64,000 nt of DNA from Jeongeupia wiesaeckerbachi (GTDB lineage Bacteria > Pseudomonadota > Gammaproteobacteria > Burkholderiales > Chitinibacteraceae), in assembly GCF_050916355.1 (NCBI RefSeq), contig NZ_CP136946.1:1302001-1366000 (forward strand), written 5' to 3'. The notes under the pieces are model-generated. The model had not been told where the DNA came from and made no database searches. It saw nothing but the letters and a program-made list of their open reading frames with translations. Every line of letters starts with the position of its first letter. Within the stretch, counting starts at the first letter, position 1. Positions 42,023 to 51,119 of the stretch are shown piece by piece. The position numbers and the translations under genes are program-made.

Positions 42023-43312
42023 CTAGATGCCGAGCTTGTCGCGCAGATCGTAATACCAGGCACCGAGCGCGGTGAACGGTGCTCGCAGCAGCTGCCCGCC
42101 CGGAAATGGCAGGTGGGGCAGCGTCGCAAAGGCGTCGAAACGTGTCGCCTGACCCTGCAGCACCTCGGCAAGCAGGCGCCCGGCCAGATGCGTGAAGGTG
42201 ATGCCGTGGCCGCTGCAGCCCTGCGAGTAATAGATGTTGTGATCGAGCCTACCCATCTGCGGCATCCGCGACAGCGTGAGCAGGAAGTTGCCGGTCCAGG
42301 CGTAGTCAATCCGCACGTTGGCGAGCTGCGGAAACACCTTCAACAGCTTGGGGACGATGATCGCTTCGATGCGGGTTGGGTCGCGTGCGCCGTAGCTGAC
42401 GCCACCGCCGAACAGCAAGCGCTTGTCGGCGCTGAGCCGGAAGTAGTCGAGCAGATAGTTGCAGTCTTCGACGCAGTAGTCCTGCGGCAGTAGCGTGTCG
42501 GCGAGCGCGCCGAGCGGCTCGGTCGCGACGACCTGGGTGCCGCAGGGCATGGATTTGGCCGCCAGCTCGGGGATCAGTCCGCCGAGGTAGGCGTTGCCGG
42601 CGACGATGACGAAGTTGGCCGTGACCGAACCGCCGGGGGTATGAACGACGGGCCGGAAGCTGCGCTCGACGCGGATCGCCGGTGAATTCTCGAAAATGCG
42701 TCCGCCGAGCGATTCGAAAGCCGCGGCTTCACCGAGGGCCAGGTTGAGCGGGTGGATATGGCCGCCGCTCAGGTCGAGCAGGGCGCCGCAATAGCGGTCG
42801 CTGGCGACGATCTGGCGGGTTTCGATCTGGTCGAGCAATTGCAGTTGCGTGTGGCCGTAGCGTTCCCACAGCGCCTTTTGCTTTTTCAGGTGGGTAAACT
42901 GCCCCGGCGTGATGGCGGCAAACACGCCGCCGTCCTTGAGATCGCAATCGATGGCGTAGCGGGCGACGCGTTCACGGATGATGCGGCCGCCTTCGAAAGC
43001 CATGTCGCCGAGCGCGCGGGCGGTCTCCATGCCATAACGCGCTTCGATCACGTCGATATCGCGCGAGTACGAGTTGACGATCTGGCCGCCATTGCGCCCC
43101 GACGCCCCCCAGCCGACGCGCGCGGCCTCGACGATGGCAACGCTGAAGCCGGCCTCGGCCAGGTGCAGTCCGGCCGACAGCCCGGTATAGCCGGCGCCGA
43201 TGATGCAGACGTCGACGTCGAGCTTCGTGTCCAAGGCCGGCCGCAACGGTTGCGGCGTGGCGCTGGCGGCGTAGTACGACGGCGCATGCGCGGTGACCGG
43301 CTCCCGTTTCAT
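42023..43312 (-). CDS. puuB: Gamma-glutamylputrescine oxidase
   Basis: 429 aa FAD-dependent DAO-type oxidoreductase. Rossmann motif VCIIGAGYTGLSAGLHLAEAG, GWGASGRNGGQ typical of PuuB/OrdL and a C-terminal FAD segment IYYSQGCSGHGITFTHLAG. Oxidises gamma-glutamylputrescine to the aldehyde with H2O2 release. Last gene of the minus-strand Puu operon. Confidence 0.92.
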   Translation of the reverse strand: MKREPVTAHAPSYYAASATPQPLRPALDTKLDVDVCIIGAGYTGLSAGLHLAEAGFSVAIVEAARVGWGASGRNGGQIVNSYSRDIDVIEARYGMETARALGDMAFEGGRIIRERVARYAIDCDLKDGGVFAAITPGQFTHLKKQKALWERYGHTQLQLLDQIETRQIVASDRYCGALLDLSGGHIHPLNLALGEAAAFESLGGRIFENSPAIRVERSFRPVVHTPGGSVTANFVIVAGNAYLGGLIPELAAKSMPCGTQVVATEPLGALADTLLPQDYCVEDCNYLLDYFRLSADKRLLFGGGVSYGARDPTRIEAIIVPKLLKVFPQLANVRIDYAWTGNFLLTLSRMPQMGRLDHNIYYSQGCSGHGITFTHLAGRLLAEVLQGQATRFDAFATLPHLPFPGGQLLRAPFTALGAWYYDLRDKLGI

Positions 43313-43360
43313 GGCGCGCTCCCTGGCACAGCACCGCTGTGCATCCAGTGTTGACAGTCC

Positions 43361-44824
43361 CTAGCGGTCGATGCCGCCGATGCACAGGTATTTCAGCTCG
43401 AGATAGTCGTCGATGCCGTATTTCGAACCCTCGCGGCCGATGCCGGATTGCTTGACGCCACCGAACGGCGCCATTTCGGACGACATCAGTCCGGTATTGA
43501 CGCCGACCATGCCGTATTCGAGTGCTTCGGCGACGCGCCAGATCCGGCCGATGTCGCGGCTGAAGAAATAGCTGGCGAGGCCGAACTCGGTGTCGTTGGC
43601 GAGGGCGATCAGTTCGTCTTCGGTGTCGAAGCGGAACAGCGGTGCCAGCGGGCCGAAGGTCTCTTCGCGCGCGACCCGCATCCGTGCATTGGCGTGCTTG
43701 ACGATGGTCGGCTCGAAAAAACTGTGGCCGAGCGCGTGGCGCCGGCCGCCGAGCAGCAGCTCGCCGCCGTGGGCGAGCGCGTCGGCGATGTGTTCCTCGA
43801 CCTTGCGCACGGCTTTTTCGTCGATCAGCGGCCCCTGGGTGACGCCGGGCTCGAAGCCGTTGCCGACCCTGAGCTTGGCGACGGCGGCGGCGAGTTTGTC
43901 GGCGAAGGCGTCGTAGACGCCGGCCTGCACATAGAGCCGGTTGGCACAGACGCAGGTCTGGCCGGTATTGCGGTATTTCGACGCGATGGCGCCTTCGACG
44001 GCGGCATCGAGGTCGGCATCATCGAACACGATGAAGGGCGCGTTGCCGCCGAGCTCCATCGACGTCTTTTTCACCGTGCCGGCGCACTGCGCCAGCACGG
44101 TTTTGCCGGTCTCGGTCGAGCCGGTGAACGAGAGCTTGGCGACCAGCGGATTGCCGGTGAGCTCGGCGCCGATTTCGCCGGCCGAGCCGGTGACGACGCT
44201 GAACAGCGCGGGCGGCAAGCCGGCCTCGTAGGCGAGCGCGGCCAGCGCCAGCGCCGACAGCGGCGTTTGCGACGCGGGTTTGCAGACCATGGCGCAGCCG
44301 GCGGCCAGCGCCGGGCCGGCCTTGCGGGCGATCATCGCATTCGGGAAATTCCACGGCGTGATCGCCGCGGTGACGCCGACCGGCTGCTTGATCACGATGA
44401 TGCGCTTGTCCGCGCTGGGGCCCGGAATGGTGTCGCCGTAGACGCGCTTGGCTTCCTCGGCGAACCATTCGAGATAGCTGGCGCCGTAGGCGATTTCGCC
44501 GCGCGCTTCGGCCAGCGGCTTGCCCTGTTCGGCGGTGAGGATGGTCGCGAGGTCATCCTGATTGGCGAGCAGCAGCTCGTGCCAGCGCCGCAGTACCGCT
44601 GCACGCTCCTTGGCGGTGCGGCGTTGCCAGTCGCGCATCGCGGCTTTCGCGGCTTCGATCGCGCGGCGGGTTTCGGCAGCGCCCATTTTCGGCACCGTGG
44701 CAATCGTTTCACCGGTGGCCGGGTTGGTGACGGAGATGGTCTCGCCGCTGTCGGCATCGATCCATTCACCGGCGATCGGGCATTGCTGGCGCAGCAAGGC
44801 CGGGTTGTTCAGTTGCAGCATCAT
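43361..44824 (-). CDS. gabD: Succinate-semialdehyde dehydrogenase (NADP type)
   Basis: 487 aa aldehyde dehydrogenase. PWNFPNAMIARK, FTGSTETGKTV, catalytic Glu in MELGGNAPF and catalytic Cys in GQTCVCANR. The last motif and AEQGKPLAEARGEI favour the GabD subfamily. Oxidises succinate semialdehyde to succinate, the last step of GABA use. 38 bp downstream of the GABA aminotransferase gene. Confidence 0.93.
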   Translation of the reverse strand: MMLQLNNPALLRQQCPIAGEWIDADSGETISVTNPATGETIATVPKMGAAETRRAIEAAKAAMRDWQRRTAKERAAVLRRWHELLLANQDDLATILTAEQGKPLAEARGEIAYGASYLEWFAEEAKRVYGDTIPGPSADKRIIVIKQPVGVTAAITPWNFPNAMIARKAGPALAAGCAMVCKPASQTPLSALALAALAYEAGLPPALFSVVTGSAGEIGAELTGNPLVAKLSFTGSTETGKTVLAQCAGTVKKTSMELGGNAPFIVFDDADLDAAVEGAIASKYRNTGQTCVCANRLYVQAGVYDAFADKLAAAVAKLRVGNGFEPGVTQGPLIDEKAVRKVEEHIADALAHGGELLLGGRRHALGHSFFEPTIVKHANARMRVAREETFGPLAPLFRFDTEDELIALANDTEFGLASYFFSRDIGRIWRVAEALEYGMVGVNTGLMSSEMAPFGGVKQSGIGREGSKYGIDDYLELKYLCIGGIDR

Positions 44825-44862
44825 GGGTCCTGTCTGCCCGGATGGGCTGTTCCGGATTGATT

Positions 44863-46140
44863 CTAACGGCCGCGCGCTGAAGTTTCGCGCAAGGCCCGTT
44901 CAATCACGTCAAGCGCCTCGTCGAGCACGGCGTCTTCGATCGTCAGCGGGCAAAGAAAACGCACGACGTTGCCGTCGCTGCCGCAGCTCAGCAGGATCAG
45001 GCCGAGTTCGAGGGCCCGGCTCCGGAGCGCGGTGACGAAGGCCGGCGCCGGCTGGCCGTGTTCGAAGAACTCGGCGGCGACCATCGCGCCGACGCCACGG
45101 ACCTCGGCAATCTGCGGCACGTCGTCGCGCAGCGCGGCCAGCCGGGCCTTGATCCGCCCGCCGATGACGTCGGCGCGTTCGCACAGCTGTTCCTCGTCGA
45201 TCACGTCGAGCACGGCCAGCGCGGCGGCGATGCCGATCGGGCTGCCGCCATACGTGCCGCCGAGCCCGCCCGGCGCCGGTGCATCCATGATCTCGGCGCG
45301 GCCGCAGACGCCGGCCAGCGGAAAACCACCTGCGAGCGACTTGGCCATCGTGAACAGGTCGGCCTCGACGTCATAGTGTTCCATCGCGAACAGCTTGCCG
45401 GTGCGGCCGAAGCCGGTCTGGATTTCGTCGGCGACCAGCACGATGCCGTGCGTGTCGCAGATCGCCCTGAGCGCACGGATGAACTCGATCGGTGCCGGAT
45501 TGAAGCCGCCTTCGCCCTGAACCGGTTCGACGATGAGGGCGGCGACCCGGCTTGCGTCGATCGATGTCTTGAACAGGCTGGCCAGGCCGGCCAGCGCGTC
45601 GTCGACGCTGATGCCGCGCAGCGGATTCGGAAACGGCGCGTGGTAAACGTCGGCCGGGTAAGGGCCGAAGCCGAGCTTGTACGGCGCGACCTTGCCGGTC
45701 AGCGCCAGTCCCAGCAGTGTGCGGCCGTGAAAACCGCCGGCGAAGGCGATCACGCCGGGGCGGCCGGTATGGGCGCGGGCGATCTTGATGCAGTTCTCGA
45801 CCGCCTCGGCGCCGGTGGTGACGAAGAAGGTCTTGGTCGGCGCGGATATCGGCACCCGGGCGTTCAGGCGTTCGGCCAGCTCGACATAGCCCGGATACGG
45901 TGCAACCTGGTAGCAACTGTGCGAAAAGCGCGCGAGCTGCGCCGCGACCGCCGCCTGTACCTTCGGATGCAGGTGGCCGGTGTTGAGGACGCCGATGCCG
46001 CCGGCAAAATCGATGTAGCGGCGGCCGTCGACGTCCCACAGTTCGGCGTTGCGCGCGCGCGCGGCGAAGACCGGCGTGGCGATGCCGACGCCACGGGGCG
46101 TGGCGGCGATGCGGCGGGCGTTCCAGTCGGACGTATCCAT
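44863..46140 (-). CDS. gabT: 4-aminobutyrate aminotransferase
   Basis: 425 aa from the ATG at 46140. PLP class III aminotransferase with FFVTTGAEAVENCIKIAR, AFAGGFHGRT, VLVADEIQTGFGRTGK and the PLP lysine in MAKSLAGGFPL. Transfers the amino group of GABA to 2-oxoglutarate. Equivalent to GabT/PuuE; the Puu context suggests a PuuE role. 11 bp downstream of puuA. Confidence 0.93.
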   Translation of the reverse strand: MDTSDWNARRIAATPRGVGIATPVFAARARNAELWDVDGRRYIDFAGGIGVLNTGHLHPKVQAAVAAQLARFSHSCYQVAPYPGYVELAERLNARVPISAPTKTFFVTTGAEAVENCIKIARAHTGRPGVIAFAGGFHGRTLLGLALTGKVAPYKLGFGPYPADVYHAPFPNPLRGISVDDALAGLASLFKTSIDASRVAALIVEPVQGEGGFNPAPIEFIRALRAICDTHGIVLVADEIQTGFGRTGKLFAMEHYDVEADLFTMAKSLAGGFPLAGVCGRAEIMDAPAPGGLGGTYGGSPIGIAAALAVLDVIDEEQLCERADVIGGRIKARLAALRDDVPQIAEVRGVGAMVAAEFFEHGQPAPAFVTALRSRALELGLILLSCGSDGNVVRFLCPLTIEDAVLDEALDVIERALRETSARGR

Positions 46141-46151
46141 GGCGGCTCCGT

Positions 46152-47480
46152 TTACACGTGCAGCAGCAGGTGGCGGCGTTCCCACGGGCTGATGACCCGG
46201 GCGTATTCGAGGTATTCGGCGTGCTTGACCGCACAGAATGCCTGGATGAACGCCTCGCCCAGCACGCCGGCGATGGCGGGGCAATCGCCGAGGACCAGGA
46301 TCGCGTCGTCGAGGCCGTGTGGAAACGCAAACGGCAGGCCGTAGGCATTGCCGGTGAGCGGGGCGGTGGGTTGCAACTGTTCGACGATGCCGAGATAGGC
46401 GGCGGCCAGCGTGCCGGCCAGCGCGAGATAGGGGTTGCAGTCGACGCCGGGCAGCCGGTTCTCGATCCGCCGTGCCGCCGGGGCCGATTGCGGCACGCGG
46501 ATGCCGCAGGTGCGGTTGTCCACGCCCCATTGCACATTGATCGGCGCGGCGGTGTGGCGCACCAGCCGCCGGTAGCTGTTCACATAGGGCGCGAACAGCG
46601 CGATCAGCTGCGGGAAGTATTTCTGCATGCCGCCGATGCAGTAGTGGAAGACGTCGCTCGGGCTGCCGTCGTCGTTGGAAAACACGTTCTTGCCGCTGCC
46701 CTGGTCGATCACGCTCATATGGATGTGCATCGCCGAGCCCGGTTCGTGTTCCATCGGCTTGGCCATGAAGGTGGCGTACATATTGTGGCGGATCGCCGCC
46801 TCGCGCACGGTGCGCTTGAACAGGAAGACCTGGTCGGCGAGTTCGAGCGCCTTGCCGTGCAGGAAGTTGATTTCCATCTGGCAGGCGCCGACCTCGTGAA
46901 TCAGCGTGTCGATTTGCAGGTGCTGCGCGTCGCAATAGTCGTAAACGTCTTCAAACAGATCGTCATATTCGTTCACGGCGTCGATCGAGTACGCCTTGCG
47001 GCCGGTTTCGGGGCGGCCGGTGCGACCGACCGGCGGCTGCAGCGGCAGATCGGGGTCGACATTGACGTCGACGATGTAGAACTCCATTTCCGGCGCCACC
47101 ACCGGCTCCCAGCCGCGCGCTTCGTACAGCTGCAGCACCCGGCGCAGCACATGGCGCGGCGACATCTCGACCGGGCGGCCATCGTGATAGAAGCAATCGT
47201 GAATCACCTGCGCGACCGGATCCTTGGCCCACGGCACGAGGCGGATGCTGGCCGGGTCGGGCAGCAGCACCATGTCGGGGTCGGTTTCTGGAACGATATG
47301 TTCGGCGTACTCGCCGGTCACCGTCTGTACCAGCACCACCTGCGGCAGGCGCATGCCTTCCTCTTCGCTGAATTTCTCCCTTGGCACGATCTTGCCGCGG
47401 GCGATGCCGGTGAAATCCGGGGTGATGCACTCGACTTCGGTGATCCGGTTTTCCCGCAGCCAGTCACTGAGTACGCTCAT
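46152..47480 (-). CDS. puuA: Glutamate-putrescine ligase (glutamine synthetase family)
   Basis: 442 aa from the ATG at 47480 (AGGAGG upstream). Glutamine synthetase fold: EMEFYIVDVNVD, GACQMEINF, GSAMHIHMSV and RLPGVDCNPYLALAGTLAA. Position in the cluster next to puuD and puuB makes PuuA likely: it glutamylates putrescine using ATP. Other gamma-glutamyl-polyamine ligases are possible. Confidence 0.9.
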   Translation of the reverse strand: MSVLSDWLRENRITEVECITPDFTGIARGKIVPREKFSEEEGMRLPQVVLVQTVTGEYAEHIVPETDPDMVLLPDPASIRLVPWAKDPVAQVIHDCFYHDGRPVEMSPRHVLRRVLQLYEARGWEPVVAPEMEFYIVDVNVDPDLPLQPPVGRTGRPETGRKAYSIDAVNEYDDLFEDVYDYCDAQHLQIDTLIHEVGACQMEINFLHGKALELADQVFLFKRTVREAAIRHNMYATFMAKPMEHEPGSAMHIHMSVIDQGSGKNVFSNDDGSPSDVFHYCIGGMQKYFPQLIALFAPYVNSYRRLVRHTAAPINVQWGVDNRTCGIRVPQSAPAARRIENRLPGVDCNPYLALAGTLAAAYLGIVEQLQPTAPLTGNAYGLPFAFPHGLDDAILVLGDCPAIAGVLGEAFIQAFCAVKHAEYLEYARVISPWERRHLLLHV

Positions 47481-47496
47481 GGTGGCCTCCTGGTGC

Positions 47497-48243
47497 TCAG
47501 CGCTTGCTGCGCGCGTGTTGGGTGCAGGCGGTGCCGAAGGCCGAGAGCAGCGCTTGCGACAGCGGGTTTTCCCAGTACTTCCACTCGGGGTGCCATTGCA
47601 CCGCCAGTGCAAAACGCTGGGCGTCGGCGACGCGGAACGCCTCGATCAGCCCGTCGGGCGCGTGCGCCTCGGCGACGAGGCCGGCACCGAGCGTCGCGAT
47701 CCCCTGCTTGTGCAAGGAATTGACGTGGACCGACGTCTGGCCGAACAGCGCGTGCAACAGGCCGCCGTCGACCAGCGACACCGGATGGGCGGGGCCGTAG
47801 CGTTCGTCGAGCTTGCCGGCCGGCTCGCGGTGGTCGAGCATGCCGGGCTGCGCGTGCACGGCCTGATGCAGGCTGCCGCCGTAGGCGACATTCATTTCCT
47901 GAAAGCCGCGGCAGATGCCGAACACCGGCACGCCGGCATCGACGGCCGAGCGGATCAGCGGCAGCGTCGTCGCATCGCGGCGGGCATCGTTGAAATCACC
48001 GTCGATCGGCGTGCCGCCGTAATGGTGCGGTTCGATATTGGACGGACTGCCGGTCAGCAGCAGGCCGTCGACGTGGTCGAGGATCTCGCTGGCCGCCACC
48101 GTGTCGCCGAGCGCCGGGATCAGCAGCGGCAGGCCGCCGGCGCCTTTCGCAGCCTCGACGTATTTCTCGGTGACGAGGTGGAAGAACTGGCTGTCGTTGA
48201 GCCACCAGCGACAGCAGGGAATACCAATGACGGGCAGGGCCAT
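47497..48243 (-). CDS. puuD: Gamma-glutamyl-GABA hydrolase
   Basis: 248 aa from the ATG at 48243 (upstream ribosome binding site weak; a TTG seven codons earlier is in frame). Class I glutamine amidotransferase-like peptidase C26: nucleophile Cys111 in GICRGFQEMNVAYGG, and catalytic His and Glu in VQWHPEW. Releases GABA from gamma-glutamyl-GABA. First gene of the minus-strand operon. Confidence 0.9.
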   Translation of the reverse strand: MALPVIGIPCCRWWLNDSQFFHLVTEKYVEAAKGAGGLPLLIPALGDTVAASEILDHVDGLLLTGSPSNIEPHHYGGTPIDGDFNDARRDATTLPLIRSAVDAGVPVFGICRGFQEMNVAYGGSLHQAVHAQPGMLDHREPAGKLDERYGPAHPVSLVDGGLLHALFGQTSVHVNSLHKQGIATLGAGLVAEAHAPDGLIEAFRVADAQRFALAVQWHPEWKYWENPLSQALLSAFGTACTQHARSKR

Positions 48244-48359
48244 GATCAGTACGGGCGGACGCAATGTCCGGCGCGCCTCTATTCGATTCGCAGGGGGCGG
48301 CCAGTACGCGCTCAGTGTCGCGCTGAGGCCGTAATTCCAGTCTAGGAAATGTAAAAAAT

Positions 48360-48392
48360 ATTTGACAAGGCGCGGTGCGGATCATTTGATAA
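48360..48392. promoter_or_regulatory. Divergent puu promoters with ATTTGAYAA repeats
   Basis: Plus strand: -35 TTGACA (48362-48367), 17-bp spacer, -10 TTTGAT (48385-48390) toward puuR. Minus strand: -35 TTGTCA (48368-48363) with a TAGACT -10 about 18 bp on, toward puuD. Two direct repeats, ATTTGACAA (48360-48368) and ATTTGATAA (48384-48392), overlie both, a likely PuuR operator pair (inference). Confidence 0.5.
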
Positions 48393-48540
48393 AAACACAG
48401 GGTGCGCCGCGCTGGTCTCGAACCATCGTTGCAACGCACCAGAAAATGGCCATTGATCGGCAATCGGCCAAACCGTTTCGTCGTGGCAGCGATTGCTGCG
48501 CTGCGCCAGTGTGTTGATTATTTTTGATGCCGGAGACGTC

Positions 48541-49086
48541 ATGGACGTGGGCGAACGCCTCAAACTGGTGCGCGGTCGACAGGGGCTGTCGCAGCGCGAG
48601 CTGGCCAAGCGCGCCGGCGTGACCAATGCAACGATCTCGCTGATCGAGCAGAACCGCGTCAGCCCGTCGATCAGCTCGCTGAAAAAGGTGCTCGAAGGCC
48701 TGCCGATGTCGCTGGCCGAGTTCTTCACTTTCGAGTTGCCCGTCGTGGCGCCGAGCTATATCTATCGCGGCGCCGATCAACCCGATCTCGGCGGCGCCGG
48801 CGTGCAGATGCGGCTGATCGGTTCGGGTCAGCCCGACCGCCAGATCGGCCTGCTGCGCGAACGCTACGAACCCGGCGCCGATACCGGCGTGGACATGCTG
48901 CTGCATCAGGGCCAGGAATGCGGTGTCGTCGTGCGCGGCGAAGTCGAGCTGACCGTCGATGGCCAGATCCATTTGCTTGGCCCTGGCGACGGTTACTACT
49001 TCCCGAGCGCCTTGCCGCACCGTTTCCGTAATCTGGGTGAAGAGGCGGCCGAAATTGTCAGCGCCAATTCGCCCCCCAGTTTCTGA
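48541..49086 (+). CDS. puuR: PuuR-like HTH/cupin repressor
   Basis: 181 aa from the ATG at 48541 (GGAG upstream). N-terminal XRE-type helix-turn-helix (LSQRELAKRAGVTNATISL), C-terminal cupin (VVVRGEVELTVDGQIHLLGPGDGYYFPS). Same length and layout as E. coli PuuR, which represses the puu genes until putrescine is present. Divergent from puuD; 26 bp before the dehydrogenase gene. Confidence 0.9.
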   Translation: MDVGERLKLVRGRQGLSQRELAKRAGVTNATISLIEQNRVSPSISSLKKVLEGLPMSLAEFFTFELPVVAPSYIYRGADQPDLGGAGVQMRLIGSGQPDRQIGLLRERYEPGADTGVDMLLHQGQECGVVVRGEVELTVDGQIHLLGPGDGYYFPSALPHRFRNLGEEAAEIVSANSPPSF

Positions 49087-49112
49087 GCTGTCCGCCGCAC
49101 CCGGAGGCACGC

Positions 49113-50597
49113 ATGACCGGACCGACCCATCACGACTGGCAAACCCGCGCTGCCGCGCTGACGATCGAGGGCCGAGCGTATATCGACGGCCGCTATGTCG
49201 ACACCGCCCGCCGCTTTGACTCCGTCAATCCGGCGACACGCCGCGTGCTCGCGCAGGTTGCCGACTGCGGCGAGGCCGAGGTCGATGCGGCCGTCGCCGC
49301 GTCGCGGCGGGCGTTCGACGACGGCCGCTGGGCCGCGATGGCGCCGGCCACGCGCAAGGGCGTGCTGCTGCGTTTCGCCGCGCTGCTGCGCGAACATGCC
49401 GAAGAACTGGCGCTGCTCGAGAGCCTCGATACCGGCAAGCCCGTCCGGCACGCGCTGGGCGTCGACATCGCGGCGGCGGCGTATGCGGTGCAATGGTGCG
49501 CCGAAGCGATCGACAAGATCGGCGGCGAAGTCCCGCCGCTGGCGGGCAATCTGCTCGGGCTGGTGACGCGCGAGCCGGTAGGCGTCGTCGCTGCGGTGGT
49601 GCCGTGGAATTTCCCCTTGCTGATGGCAAGCTGGAAATTCGCGCCGGCGCTGGCGACCGGCAATGCCGTCGTGCTCAAGCCGTCGGAGAAATCGCCGCTG
49701 ACGGCGATCCGCATCGCCGCGCTGGCCACCGAGGCCGGCCTGCCCGCCGGTGTGTTCAATGTCGTCCCCGGCGGCGGCGAGGCCGGCCGCCTGCTGGCCT
49801 TGCACCCGGACGTCGACTGCATCAGCTTTACCGGTTCGACCGCGACCGGCCGGCAGATCATGCAATGCGCGGCGCAATCGAACCTCAAGCGGGTCTGGCT
49901 GGAGCTGGGCGGCAAATCGCCGAACATCATCCTCGCCGACTGCCCGGACCTCGACGCCGCGGCCCGCGCCGCCGCCGACGGCGTGTTCTTCAATCAGGGC
50001 GAAATGTGCTCGGCCGGTTCGCGCGTGCTGGTCCAGCGCGGTGTCTATCCGGCCTTTGTCGACGCGCTGCACGAAGCCAGTCGCGGCTATGCGCCCGGCG
50101 ATCCGCTCGATCCGGCGACGCAGATGGGCGCCATCGTCGACGAGATCCAGTACCGGCGCGTGCTCGGCTTGATTGACGCCGCCCGGGGCGAATCGACGCT
50201 GCTCGCCGGCGGGAACGCGGTCCTGACCGAGACCGGCTATTTCATCGAGCCGACAATTTTCGTCACCGAGCCTTCGCACCGGATCGCGCGCGAGGAAGTC
50301 TTCGGCCCGGTGTGCTCGGTCATCGTCTTCGATACGCTCGACGAAGCGATCGCGATCGCCAACGACAGCGACTACGGCCTGGCAGCAGCGGTGTGGACGC
50401 GCGACCTGAGCACGGCCCACCTTGCCGCCCGGCGCTTGCGTGCCGGCACCGTCTGGGTCAATTGCTACGAGGAGGGCGGCGACCAGAACCTGCCGTTCGG
50501 GGGCTACAAGCAATCGGGCAACGGCCGCGACAAATCGCTGCACGCGCTGGAGAAATACACCGAGCTCAAATCGACGCTGATCAAGCTGCACGATTGA
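49113..50597 (+). CDS. puuC: Gamma-glutamyl-gamma-aminobutyraldehyde dehydrogenase
   Basis: 494 aa. Aldehyde dehydrogenase with VPWNFPLLMASWKFAPALA, FTGSTATGRQIM, catalytic Glu in LELGGKSPN and catalytic Cys in NQGEMCSAGSR, the PuuC/betaine-aldehyde dehydrogenase type. Completes the pathway between PuuB and PuuD. It is co-transcribed with puuR, away from the rest of the cluster. Confidence 0.9.
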   Translation: MTGPTHHDWQTRAAALTIEGRAYIDGRYVDTARRFDSVNPATRRVLAQVADCGEAEVDAAVAASRRAFDDGRWAAMAPATRKGVLLRFAALLREHAEELALLESLDTGKPVRHALGVDIAAAAYAVQWCAEAIDKIGGEVPPLAGNLLGLVTREPVGVVAAVVPWNFPLLMASWKFAPALATGNAVVLKPSEKSPLTAIRIAALATEAGLPAGVFNVVPGGGEAGRLLALHPDVDCISFTGSTATGRQIMQCAAQSNLKRVWLELGGKSPNIILADCPDLDAAARAAADGVFFNQGEMCSAGSRVLVQRGVYPAFVDALHEASRGYAPGDPLDPATQMGAIVDEIQYRRVLGLIDAARGESTLLAGGNAVLTETGYFIEPTIFVTEPSHRIAREEVFGPVCSVIVFDTLDEAIAIANDSDYGLAAAVWTRDLSTAHLAARRLRAGTVWVNCYEEGGDQNLPFGGYKQSGNGRDKSLHALEKYTELKSTLIKLHD

Positions 50598-50691
50598 GCC
50601 GTTCGCGAACGCCGCAGCGCATGGCTTACTGACGCGGCCCGGTCAGCAGCGCGTGAGTTGCAGTCCATTGGAACATTTTTTGCTAAAGCCG

Positions 50692-50720
50692 TTGACAGTG
50701 TCGTGGTGCTGAAATATACT
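50692..50720 (+). promoter_or_regulatory. Strong promoter of tRNA-fMet
   Basis: TTGACA (50692-50697), exact 17-bp spacer, TATACT (50715-50720); the tRNA begins 12 bp later. Confidence 0.85.
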
Positions 50721-50731
50721 GGCTTCTCTGT

Positions 50732-50807
50732 CGCGGGATGGAGCAGTTGGCAGCTCGTCGGGCTCATAACCCGAAGGTCACAGGTTCGAGTCCTGTTCCC
50801 GCAACCA
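50732..50807 (+). tRNA. Initiator tRNA-fMet (CAT)
   Basis: 76 nt including CCA. Acceptor CGCGGGA / TCCCGCA leaves the initiator-specific C1-A72 mismatch, and the anticodon arm TCGGG CTCATAA CCCGA has the three G-C pairs of initiators. T-arm TTCGAGT. Confidence 0.95.
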
Positions 50808-50824
50808 GAATACTCGAAGCACGA

Positions 50825-50850
50825 AGCCCAGCCGAAAGGTTGGGCTTTTT
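50825..50850 (+). terminator. Terminator of tRNA-fMet
   Basis: AGCCCAGCC, loop GAAA, GGTTGGGCT followed by five T residues. Confidence 0.85.
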
Positions 50851-51119
50851 GCTTTTCTGCGTCCGTGTCGACGCGGTGCAGGCAAACGCTGTCCGGTTTT
50901 GCCGTTTGATGGGGCCCATGTGGCCCCTTTGTTATTTGCAGCGCCTGGCGGAAAGCGGGGTCAGCCGCTTCAGGCGCGTGTGCTTGCTGCCTCATGTTCG
51001 GCGCGTGGTATCGGGGCAGACCATCGTGGCGCCGCTGCAGGCGTGGACAGCGTTGCTTTGGCGCACAGGCCCGATTGCCCATTAAACTCGGGCACCTTCA
51101 CCGATCGCTTGAGACGATG
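50851..51119. other. Intergenic region with two further hairpins
   Basis: No gene seen. GGGGCC-CATGT-GGCCCC (50911-50927) is followed by TTTGTTATTT and may be a second terminator. A nested hairpin GCGCCTG...CAGGCGC (50941-50977) encloses AGCGG...CCGCT. The DUF817 promoter is probably near the end. Confidence 0.35.

Noticed and set aside
50732..50807. tRNA-fMet as an attachment site for an island
   Set aside because: No duplicated tRNA 3' end and no integrase seen downstream.
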